Source: Thermoanaerobaculales bacterium
GTDB lineage: Bacteria > Acidobacteriota > Thermoanaerobaculia > Thermoanaerobaculales > Sulfomarinibacteraceae
Assembly: GCA_025456385.1 (NCBI GenBank)
Contig: JALOKS010000379.1
Location: 1-5,721, forward strand
Reading direction: 5' to 3'
Length of the DNA: 5,721 nt
This document shows positions 1 to 4,812 of the stretch, one piece after another. The notes under the pieces were generated by a model. That model was not told the DNA's origin, did not search any database, and worked only from the letters and a program-made list of their open reading frames with translations. Both the position numbers and the translations under genes were made by a program. Numbering within the stretch: the stretch's first letter is position 1; each line of letters starts with the position of its first letter.

Positions 1-263
1 AGGTTCTCCGCCCGCCAGCGGTCCGGGTTCCGGATGTCCGGCGCGGGGACGCCGTCGAGCTCGAGCTCGCCACCGTCCGGCCGCTCCAGAAGAGCCAGCA
101 GCGACAGCAGGGTGGACTTGCCGCAGCCGGTCGGCCCGGTGATCGCCACCCGCTCGCCCGCTGCGACCTCGAGGTCGACGCCGTCGAGCGCCCGGACGAG
201 GCCGCCTTCGAAGTGCTTGCGCAGCCGGCGCACCGAGATCGGGAGGCCGTCGGACGGTGGCAT
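1..263 (-). CDS. ABC transporter ATP-binding protein, LolD/MacB-like, N-terminal part only
   Basis: The visible part is 87 residues; the gene runs off the left edge. It would be the nucleotide-binding subunit of an ABC transporter, hydrolysing ATP on the cytoplasmic face. Residues 26-42 (ALDGVDLEV then GERVAI) are the usual lead-in, followed by an intact Walker A, GPTGCGKST at 43-51, and LLALLERPDGGELELDG at 56-71. The spacing and wording resemble the LolD/MacB group (lipoprotein release or macrolide-type export), but the Q-loop, signature motif and Walker B lie outside the window, so the substrate is open. The ATG at 263 is 19 nt after the stop of the upstream gene on the same strand, which suggests co-transcription. 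The ribosome-binding site is weak. ABC ATPase identity is sure; the subfamily is inferred. Confidence 0.9.
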   Translation of the reverse strand, partial: MPPSDGLPISVRRLRKHFEGGLVRALDGVDLEVAAGERVAITGPTGCGKSTLLSLLALLERPDGGELELDGVPAPDIRNPDRWRAEN

Positions 264-282
264 GGCGATGAGGTGACCGCCT

Positions 283-987
283 TCAGGCGAGACGCCGCAG
301 AACGAGTACCCCCGCGAGACCCAGCACGCACACCAACAGCGCCGCGCCCGACGGGCCGAGGGCCGGGATCGCTTCGATCTCCTGCCGGCCGGCGACCGCA
401 CGCAGCAGGAAGTTTCCGGGGAAGCCGAAGGAGTCGATGAGGCCCGGCCCGATCGCAAGGCTCGCAAAGGGATCGGCGGGATCGATGACCGCGGCGCCCG
501 CGCCGGCGAGCCACGAGCTCGCGGCCGACGCCGACTGGTCGAACGCCGCCGGATAGCTGCCGCCGGGGTGGGTCATGACTGCCGCCACGAAGAAGCCGCC
601 CGACACCGTTGCCGGACCGATGGCGATGTCCTGGAAGCTCGCCCCGTTCGGGTCGGTGACAGCCGCCGAGGCGGAGGCGAGGAGCTGCAGGGGCCCGGTC
701 GACGGGTTGCCGTCGTCATCCGGATCCTCGTAGACGTGCACCGAAAAAGGGGCTCCCGCGCCGAGGTTGCTACTCGAAAATGCGATACGGATGGTCGAGA
801 TCGTCTCCGCCCCGGGCTGGACGGTGAAGGCGTTCGCCCACCAGATGTCGCCGCCCGACGAGAGACCGAGCGAGTTCTCCGCGGAGCCGTCGTCCACGAG
901 GTACTCCACCGGCTGCGCCGTGGCCGGGGCCGCGATGAAGCACAGCAGGGCCACGACAACCGACACGAAAATGCGAACGACTCCCAT
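283..987 (-). CDS. Secreted beta-rich protein with IPTL-CTERM-like sorting tail
   Basis: A 234-residue exported protein. Residues 1-24 are a classic signal peptide: a short Arg-containing start, a hydrophobic core, then ATA before Q25. Residues 28-198 look like one extracellular beta domain beginning YLVDDGSAENSLGL, with an acidic loop EDPDDDGNPSTG (87-98) that could bind calcium. This domain resembles a recurrent uncharacterised domain in secreted proteins of Acidobacteria-type genomes (recognised from memory). The C-terminus has the three-part layout of IPTL-CTERM tails: IPAL at 207-210, a hydrophobic helix at about 213-230, and RR at 231-232. In such proteins the tail is thought to be cut by an archaeosortase/exosortase-type enzyme or to anchor the protein. 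The canonical motif is IPTLSEWG; here it reads IPALGPSG, a variant. The start at 987 is fixed by a strong ribosome-binding site and the signal peptide. It is the first gene of a probable operon with the ABC ATPase. Confidence 0.85.
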   Translation of the reverse strand: MGVVRIFVSVVVALLCFIAAPATAQPVEYLVDDGSAENSLGLSSGGDIWWANAFTVQPGAETISTIRIAFSSSNLGAGAPFSVHVYEDPDDDGNPSTGPLQLLASASAAVTDPNGASFQDIAIGPATVSGGFFVAAVMTHPGGSYPAAFDQSASAASSWLAGAGAAVIDPADPFASLAIGPGLIDSFGFPGNFLLRAVAGRQEIEAIPALGPSGAALLVCVLGLAGVLVLRRLA

Positions 988-993
988 TTCCAA

Positions 994-999
994 CCTCCT
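994..999 (-). promoter_or_regulatory. Strong Shine-Dalgarno for the secreted protein
   Basis: AGGAGG on the minus strand, 6 nt before the ATG at 987. It decides the start: the open frame continues far upstream, antisense to the HAD gene, but only this ATG has both a ribosome-binding site and a following signal peptide. Confidence 0.8.
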
Positions 1000-1024
1000 C
1001 CGATGACACGCCCTCGCCGGAGTG

Positions 1025-1030
1025 ATTCTA
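1025..1030 (-). promoter_or_regulatory. Candidate -10 element for the secreted-protein operon
   Basis: TAGAAT on the minus strand, one mismatch from TATAAT, in an AT-richer patch of an otherwise very GC-rich spacer. It predicts a transcript start near 1018 and a leader of about 30 nt that includes the Shine-Dalgarno. No convincing -35 box is seen 16-18 nt upstream. Confidence 0.4.
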
Positions 1031-1074
1031 ACTCCGATCTGCGGGTTTGAGGTGGGGCGGGCGCGCGGCGAGGC

Positions 1075-1080
1075 CATAAT
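1075..1080 (+). promoter_or_regulatory. Candidate -10 element placing the HAD transcript start at the GTG codon
   Basis: CATAAT, one mismatch from TATAAT, ends 6 nt before the GTG at 1087. Transcription would then begin at or beside the start codon, giving a leaderless mRNA. This agrees with the lack of any Shine-Dalgarno there. No good -35 is visible at the normal distance. Confidence 0.35.
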
Positions 1081-1086
1081 GGGCTC

Positions 1087-1737
1087 GTGGCTCTGGGGCT
1101 GGTCATCTTCGACCTCGACGGCACGCTGGTCGACTCGCGGCGCGACCTCGCGGACGCGGTGAACGCGACCCTGCGCGAGCTCGGCCGGACGGAGCTGCCG
1201 GTCGCCGAGATCGAGGGCTCGATCGGCCGCGGGGTGAACCGCCTGCTCGAGCGCACGCTCGGCGGAGCGGAGCTCCTCGGCCGCGCGCGGCCGATCTTCG
1301 AGCGGCACTACGGCGCCGGGCTGCTGGTGCACACGCGGCCCTACCCGGGGGTCGACGCCCTGATCCGTGGGCTGGCGGGGAGGCGGGCACAGGCGGTCGC
1401 CACCAACAAGCCGGGGTTCTGGGCGCGAGAGATCGTGGCGCGGCTCGGCTGGGCGGAGGCGGTGCCGCAGGTGGTGGGCGGCGGCGACGTCGAGAGGCTG
1501 AAGCCGGCGCCGGACATGGTCGATCTCCTGCTGCGGCAGACCGGAGTACCCGCCGCGCAGGCGGTCGTCGTCGGCGACATGGACGTCGACCTCGAGCTCG
1601 CCCGCGGCGCCGGGCTGTCCTTCGTCGGCGTGGCCTGGGGCCTCGGAGGCCGGATGCAGCTCGAGGGCGCCGGCGCGGAGCTCGTGGTCGACACCGCGGC
1701 CGAGCTGGCGGCGGCGCTCACGGACCTCGCCGGCTGA
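1087..1737 (+). CDS. gph: HAD-superfamily hydrolase, phosphoglycolate phosphatase-like
   Basis: A 216-residue cytoplasmic hydrolase, probably converting 2-phosphoglycolate to glycolate and phosphate. All four HAD motifs are present: motif I DLDGT at 9-13 (nucleophile D9, acid/base D11), motif II T106-N107 in ATNKP, motif III K139 in LKPAPD, and motif IV GDMDVD at 163-168 (D164 and D168 for magnesium). A helical cap of subclass C1 lies between motifs I and II, about residues 16-85. Length is normal for Gph. It starts with GTG, without a Shine-Dalgarno but with a -10-like box 6 nt upstream. Related HAD phosphatases (PpaX pyrophosphatase, beta-phosphoglucomutase relatives) share these motifs, so the exact substrate is inferred; the family is sure. 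It is divergent from the secreted-protein operon and convergent with the dehydrogenase, so probably monocistronic. Confidence 0.93.
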   Translation: MALGLVIFDLDGTLVDSRRDLADAVNATLRELGRTELPVAEIEGSIGRGVNRLLERTLGGAELLGRARPIFERHYGAGLLVHTRPYPGVDALIRGLAGRRAQAVATNKPGFWAREIVARLGWAEAVPQVVGGGDVERLKPAPDMVDLLLRQTGVPAAQAVVVGDMDVDLELARGAGLSFVGVAWGLGGRMQLEGAGAELVVDTAAELAAALTDLAG

Positions 1738-1934
1738 GGCCGCCCACCCGACCGGGCTCCTGATCGAGCGCGACGACACCAAAAAAATGTGGCTCCCGGG
1801 GGAGGAGCCAAGAAGGAGGAGTCTTTAGAGGTCGTTCTTTGCTGTCTCGGTCCACGAAGGATCGGACATCGCGACCCTGTGACGTCTCCTACGGCGGAAA
1901 ACCACCCCCGCCGATTTCGGAAGGGGTGCGGGAA
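1738..1934. other. Convergent intergenic spacer, non-coding apart from terminator
   Basis: This stretch between two convergent genes is less GC-rich than its flanks. Besides the minus-strand terminator at 1781-1810 it holds a possible hairpin with CGGCGG (1892-1897) and CCGCCG (1908-1913) arms and a 10-nt loop, with no T-run beside it. A 14-codon minus-strand frame (ATG at 1869, TAA at 1825) ends 15 nt before the terminator stem; it has only a weak AGGG upstream, so I do not call it as a gene. No plus-strand terminator for the HAD gene is evident. No known riboswitch or RNA family was recognised. Confidence 0.4.
1781..1810 (-). terminator. Intrinsic terminator for leftward transcription
   Basis: TGGCTCC at 1790-1796 pairs perfectly with GGAGCCA at 1804-1810 (7 bp, 7-nt loop). 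On the minus strand the stem is followed, two bases later, by seven T (1787-1781). The T-run is on one side only, so it terminates leftward transcripts, here those of the glutaryl-CoA dehydrogenase, whose stop is about 177 nt upstream. Confidence 0.8.
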
Positions 1935-1990
1935 ACTCAAAATTCAAAATTGAGAACTCCGAGCCTCAGGCCGCAAGCCCCAAGCCCTAT
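1935..1990 (-). repeat. Degenerate heptamer tandem array (8 units), starting at a stop codon
   Basis: Eight contiguous 7-nt units on the minus strand, the first overlapping the TAG stop of the dehydrogenase (ATAGGGC at 1984-1990). Further units include TTGGGGC (1977-1983), TTGCGGC (1970-1976), TCGGAGT (1956-1962), TTTGAAT (1942-1948) and TTTGAGT (1935-1941). A loose consensus is T-[CT]-[GT]-G-R-R-Y. GC-rich units are nearest the gene and AT-rich ones farther away. The array at 4543-4598 has the same period, phase, length and orientation relative to its upstream gene. It resembles short tandemly repeated repetitive (STRR-type) sequences in general style. Units are diverged, so the register is by eye. 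Confidence 0.65.
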
Positions 1991-3168
1991 TCCGCCGGGT
2001 CGAAGGCCGGGATGCCGGTCAGGTACTGCCCGAGCACGAGGGTGTGGATGTCGTGCGTGCCTTCGTAGGTGTAGACGGTCTCGAGGTTCATGAGGTGGCG
2101 CATGATCGGGTACTCGCTGACGATGCCGTTGGCGCCGTGGATCTCGCGCGCGAGCTTGGCGCACTCGCGGGCCACCCAGACGTTGTTGCGCTTGCCGAGG
2201 GACACCGCCTCGTGGCGCAGCGCGCCGCGATCCTTGAGGCGGCCCATCTGCAGGGCGAGCAGCTGGCCCTTGAGGATCTCGTTGTACATCCAGACGAGCT
2301 TCTGCTGCTGGATCTGGTGGGCGGCGATCGGCCGGCCGCGGAACTGGACGCGGGTCTTGGCGTAGTCGAGTGCGGCGGCGAAGGTCGCCATCGCCGAGCC
2401 GAGGGCGCCCCAGGCGATGCCGTAGCGCGCCTGGTTGAGGCAGGCGAGAGCGTTCTTGAGCCCCACGGTTCCGGGCAGCAGCGCGTCGGCCGGCAGCCGG
2501 CAGTCCTCGAGCACCAGCTGCGAGGTCACCGAGGCGCGCAGCGAGTACTTGCCCTGGTGCTCCACCGCCGAGAAGCCGGGGGTGCCGCGCTCGACGAGGA
2601 AGCCTTGCACTCCGGCCTCGGTCCGTGCCCAGACCACCGCCACGTCGGCGATGCTGCCGTTGGTGATCCAGGCCTTGGCGCCGTTGAGCACCCAGTCGGA
2701 GCCGTCGCGCGCCGCCCGGGTGCGCATGCCGCCGGGGTTGGAGCCGAAGTCCGGCTCGGTGAGGCCGAAGCAGCCGACCGCCTCGCCGCTGCCCAGGACG
2801 GGAATCCAGCGCTCGCGCTGCTCGGGGCTGCCCCACTGCAGGATCGGGTACATGACGAGTGAGGTCTGGACCGAGACGAAGGAGCGCAGCCCGGAGTCGC
2901 CGCGCTCGAGCTCGCGGTTGATGAGGCCGTACGCCACGGAGTTGACGCCGGGCAGGCCGAACTCCGAGTAGGGCGCGCCGAGCAGGCCGAGTGCCCCGAG
3001 CTCCGGCACCAGCTCGCGCGGGAAGTGGCAGTCCCAGGCCCAGCGCTCGATGCTCGGCAGCACGCGGTCCGCCACCCAGTCCCGAGCGGTGTCCCGCACC
3101 ATGCGCTCGTCCTCCGACAGCATGCCGTCGAACTCGAGCAGGTCCAGTCCTTCGAGCTCTCGCATCAT
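1987..3168 (-). CDS. gcdH: Glutaryl-CoA dehydrogenase (FAD acyl-CoA dehydrogenase family)
   Basis: A 393-residue cytoplasmic flavoenzyme, the usual length without a transit peptide. It oxidises and decarboxylates glutaryl-CoA to crotonyl-CoA and CO2, passing electrons to ETF, at the end of lysine, tryptophan and some aromatic degradation routes. The match to human GCDH is close throughout. The FAD/acyl-CoA signature is CFGLTEPDFGSNPGGM (133-148), followed by AWITNGSIADVAVVWAR (166-182) and GKYSLRAS (206-213). The catalytic base E369 lies in YEGTHDIH. E88 and R95 in ELERGDSGLR match human E87 and R94, the latter binding the substrate's distal carboxylate, which favours glutaryl-CoA over simple acyl-CoAs. 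The C-terminal signature GANGIVSEYPIMRHLMNLE is typical. Two adjacent ATGs occur (3168 and 3165); Shine-Dalgarno spacing favours 3165. No CoA-transferase or ETF gene is beside it. Transcription ends at the terminator near 1781. Confidence 0.95.
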   Translation of the reverse strand: MMRELEGLDLLEFDGMLSEDERMVRDTARDWVADRVLPSIERWAWDCHFPRELVPELGALGLLGAPYSEFGLPGVNSVAYGLINRELERGDSGLRSFVSVQTSLVMYPILQWGSPEQRERWIPVLGSGEAVGCFGLTEPDFGSNPGGMRTRAARDGSDWVLNGAKAWITNGSIADVAVVWARTEAGVQGFLVERGTPGFSAVEHQGKYSLRASVTSQLVLEDCRLPADALLPGTVGLKNALACLNQARYGIAWGALGSAMATFAAALDYAKTRVQFRGRPIAAHQIQQQKLVWMYNEILKGQLLALQMGRLKDRGALRHEAVSLGKRNNVWVARECAKLAREIHGANGIVSEYPIMRHLMNLETVYTYEGTHDIHTLVLGQYLTGIPAFDPAE

Positions 3169-3169
3169 T

Positions 3170-3175
3170 CCTCCT
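3170..3175 (-). promoter_or_regulatory. Shine-Dalgarno that decides the dehydrogenase start
   Basis: AGGAGG on the minus strand leaves only 1 nt before the first ATG (3168) but 4 nt before the second (3165). The second is therefore the likelier initiator, making the protein one residue shorter. Confidence 0.6.
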
Positions 3176-3355
3176 CGCGTCCGGATCGGGGGCGGCGGCC
3201 CGGCGGCGGACCCGGGCTGCCGAGCGGGGGAACCGCCACGCGCCGGCCCGGGTGCCCGTCATGGAGAACCGAAGCGCGGGCGGGAATCATCCGCCGCCAG
3301 CCGGGCGGCGGGACCTGCCGGGACGGCGGCCTCCGCCGCGCCGCTCCCGCAGCAG

Positions 3356-3386
3356 CCGGGCGCCGTCGGCGCTTGGAGGCGCCCGG
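3356..3386. promoter_or_regulatory. 9-bp inverted repeat overlapping a -35 box, possible operator
   Basis: CCGGGCGCC (3356-3364) and GGCGCCCGG (3378-3386) are perfect inverted copies separated by 13 nt, and the right arm overlaps the candidate -35 TTGGAG. It could be a protein-binding site or a transcript hairpin. The region is extremely GC-rich and GGCGCC is self-complementary, so chance is a real possibility. Confidence 0.3.
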
Positions 3387-3401
3387 TCGTCGGAGTACCA
3401 T
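3373..3401 (+). promoter_or_regulatory. Candidate promoter, leaderless, for the pseudo-ABC membrane protein
   Basis: TTGGAG (3373-3378), a 17-nt spacer, and TACCAT (3396-3401), which ends 6 nt before the GTG at 3408. The geometry is that of a sigma-70-type promoter with transcription starting at the first codon. No good Shine-Dalgarno is found; GGAG at 3392-3395 is 12 nt away. The remainder of the divergent spacer 3169-3372 is GC-rich; I see nothing else there, including no clear promoter for the dehydrogenase. Confidence 0.45.
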
Positions 3402-3407
3402 CGCACC

Positions 3408-4547
3408 GTGCAGATCCCCTGGCCGCTGATCGCCGGATGGTACCACGCGGTGCTGCTCGCCTCGCTGAGCTGGCTGGCCTGGTGGCGGCCCTGGCTGGCG
3501 CCGATCGCGGCCGCCGCGGCGCTGGCGGGGCACCGGTCGGCACGCGGCTCCCGCGCCGCCGAGCCGTGGGCATCGGCGACGGTGGCGCTTTCGGGCGCGA
3601 GCTTCGTGGCCTTCCGCGCCGGCTGGGGGATCGCTCTCGGTTGGCTGCTGCTGGCAGGCCTGGTCGCCGCCGCCGCCCACCACCGGCCGCGGCGCGACGG
3701 CGGCCGGCCTGATGCGGCCGATCTCCTGGCGGTCGGTGGGTGGGCCCTGGCCTTCGCCCTCGCGCCGCCGCTGATCGCGGCCGATCACGGAGGCTGGCTG
3801 GCGCCGGCGCTCCTGCTCTATGCCGCCCGGCAGGCGGCGCGATCGCCGGTCCCGGTGAGCCACGACGAGGCGCGCCTGGGCCCGCCGAGCCACGCGGTTC
3901 GCGGCACCCTGAGCCTCGACCGGGTGGTCGTGGGCGGCGCCGACGGCCTGCCGCGCTCGCTGCCGATCGAGCTCGATCTGCTGGCCGGTGACTCCCTCGC
4001 CATCCTCTGCGACGCCCCCACCGAGGCCGCGCTGCTGGCCGAGGTGCTGGCAGGGCGCCGGCCCCCGCTGTCCGGCCGGGTGGTGGTGGACGGCGCAGCG
4101 CTCGCGCCCGGAGACCGGCTCGTGGCCGTCGCCGCTGCCGGGGAGCCGTTCGTGGCCGGCGACCTCGACCGCAACCTCGCCGCGCTCGCGGACGGCCCGC
4201 CGGCGAGGGCGACGCTGGGTGCGGTGCGCGAGGCCTGCGGGCTGGCCGAGGTCGACGGGGTGCTCGGCGGGCGCGCCATCGTCCCCGACGGCGAGCCGCT
4301 GGCCGCGTTCCACCGCCTGCTGGTGGCGGTTGCGCGGGTCATTCCCTCCTCCTACCGCCTGGTGGTGGTCGTGGACCCGATGCCGTGGGTCAACGCGGTC
4401 CGCGGCGAGGTCTGGCGCGCGGCGCTGGTGCGCGCCTCGGTCGGGCGGACAGCGGTGTGGATCACGCCGGACCGCGAGCTCGCGCGGCGGGCGACGCGGC
4501 GGATGGAGTACCGGCAGGGAGCGTTGAGGCCGGTCGACGACGATTGA
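3408..4547 (+). CDS. Membrane protein with degenerate ABC ATPase-like domain (pseudo-NBD)
   Basis: A 379-residue inner-membrane protein whose exact family I do not recognise. Residues 5-145 hold about five or six hydrophobic segments (near 7-26, 29-41, 56-71, 74-90, 105-124, 129-143). This is far shorter than the roughly 300-residue domain of ABC exporters. Residues 166-374 follow an ABC exporter ATPase from end to end, yet each catalytic motif is altered. The Walker A position reads CDAPTEAALL (201-210) in place of GPTGSGKSTL; the Q-loop Gln aligns to A244. The signature LSGGQ reads LAAFH (298-302) before a well-kept RLLVAVAR; Walker B VVVVD (319-323) is followed by P324 instead of Glu; the H-loop His is P354. 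ATP hydrolysis is not expected, so a structural or regulatory role is possible. The frame is intact with host-like codons, so it is not a decayed pseudogene. The GTG start is chosen from the promoter and hydrophobic onset; in-frame ATGs at 3259 and 2991 are rejected. Confidence 0.8.
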   Translation: MQIPWPLIAGWYHAVLLASLSWLAWWRPWLAPIAAAAALAGHRSARGSRAAEPWASATVALSGASFVAFRAGWGIALGWLLLAGLVAAAAHHRPRRDGGRPDAADLLAVGGWALAFALAPPLIAADHGGWLAPALLLYAARQAARSPVPVSHDEARLGPPSHAVRGTLSLDRVVVGGADGLPRSLPIELDLLAGDSLAILCDAPTEAALLAEVLAGRRPPLSGRVVVDGAALAPGDRLVAVAAAGEPFVAGDLDRNLAALADGPPARATLGAVREACGLAEVDGVLGGRAIVPDGEPLAAFHRLLVAVARVIPSSYRLVVVVDPMPWVNAVRGEVWRAALVRASVGRTAVWITPDRELARRATRRMEYRQGALRPVDDD

Positions 4548-4598
4548 ATTCGGACTTCGGAATTCGGAATTCGGAATGTGGAGCGTGGGGCTCGGGAC
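4543..4598 (+). repeat. Second degenerate heptamer tandem array (8 units), starting at a stop codon
   Basis: Eight 7-nt units: ATTGAAT (4543-4549, containing the TGA stop), TCGGACT (4550-4556), TCGGAAT three times (4557-4577), GTGGAGC (4578-4584), GTGGGGC (4585-4591) and TCGGGAC (4592-4598). The AT-rich core stands out sharply from its surroundings. Period, length (56 nt), position at a stop codon and sense orientation match the array at 1935-1990; here the three perfect copies suggest a younger array. GAATTC copies inside could pair to a weak hairpin, but there is no T-run, so it is not a standard terminator. Confidence 0.75.
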
Positions 4599-4615
4599 CG
4601 GCACCTTGCAGCGCT

Positions 4616-4625
4616 GGAGTACACT
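4616..4625 (+). promoter_or_regulatory. Candidate -10 region for the small-protein/cyclase-like unit
   Basis: GGAGTACACT, with TACACT (4620-4625) as the -10 hexamer. Predicted transcript start is near 4632, giving a 16-nt leader carrying the Shine-Dalgarno. The same decamer frame, GGAGTACnnT, occurs at 3392-3401 upstream of the previous gene. No good -35 is visible. Confidence 0.4.
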
Positions 4626-4637
4626 TGCTCGGCTCAC

Positions 4638-4644
4638 GGAGGTG
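4638..4644 (+). promoter_or_regulatory. Strong Shine-Dalgarno of the 52-residue gene
   Basis: GGAGGTG, with GGAGG ending 5 nt before the ATG at 4648. It is the main evidence that the small gene is real, and it selects this ATG over the upstream in-frame ATG at 4576, which lies inside the heptamer array. Confidence 0.75.
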
Positions 4645-4647
4645 ACG

Positions 4648-4806
4648 ATGGGCACCTACCAGGGTGGCTCGGCGCCGGCGATGGCGAACCAGATCTGCGA
4701 CGACCAGGTCGCGCTGCAGGCGCGCAACCGGCGCATCTCGCGCATCGAGGGCGCGTTGCGGGTGCTCCGGCACACCATGCAGCAGCGCCGCATGGGACGG
4801 CTGTAG
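4648..4806 (+). CDS. Small basic protein, 52 residues, unknown function
   Basis: I do not recognise this protein. It begins MGTYQGGSAPAMANQ, a flexible-looking Gly/Ala/Pro stretch. Residues about 14-50 probably form one amphipathic, strongly basic helix with many Arg and Gln; it holds a single Cys (C17), no membrane segment and no signal peptide. A cytoplasmic protein or nucleic-acid binding helix is possible but unproven. Support for a real gene is the strong Shine-Dalgarno, the candidate promoter, and its position 6 nt upstream of the next start, which suggests translational coupling. A shorter form from the ATG at 4681 would lack a ribosome-binding site. Confidence 0.65.
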   Translation: MGTYQGGSAPAMANQICDDQVALQARNRRISRIEGALRVLRHTMQQRRMGRL

Positions 4807-4812
4807 CGGGCG

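Noticed and set aside
1079..1081. ATG just upstream of the HAD gene as an alternative start
   Set aside because: It is out of frame with the HAD motifs and sits in the -10-like hexamer.
988..1782. Upstream extension of the secreted-protein frame to 499 codons on the minus strand
   Set aside because: It runs antisense through the whole HAD gene, is Arg/Pro/His-rich and noise-like, and bypasses the strong Shine-Dalgarno and signal peptide at 987.
1781..1810. Terminator hairpin serving the plus-strand HAD gene
   Set aside because: On the plus strand the stem is followed by a purine-rich tract with no T-run; the T-run is on the minus side only.
1825..1869. 14-codon minus-strand gene
   Set aside because: Only a weak AGGG precedes it and there is no recognisable product; kept as an observation, not a gene.
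1935..1990. Heptamer arrays as a CRISPR array
   Set aside because: Units are 7 nt, contiguous and without spacers; no cas genes are present.
1987..3168. Isolated glutaryl-CoA dehydrogenase as a novelty
   Set aside because: All key residues match standard decarboxylating enzymes, and a single-gene locus is common outside Proteobacteria.
2991..3407. Upstream in-frame starts (2991, and ATG at 3259) for the pseudo-ABC protein
   Set aside because: The first lies antisense inside the glutaryl-CoA dehydrogenase; both add low-complexity Arg/Pro sequence typical of GC-rich non-coding DNA, without a ribosome-binding site.
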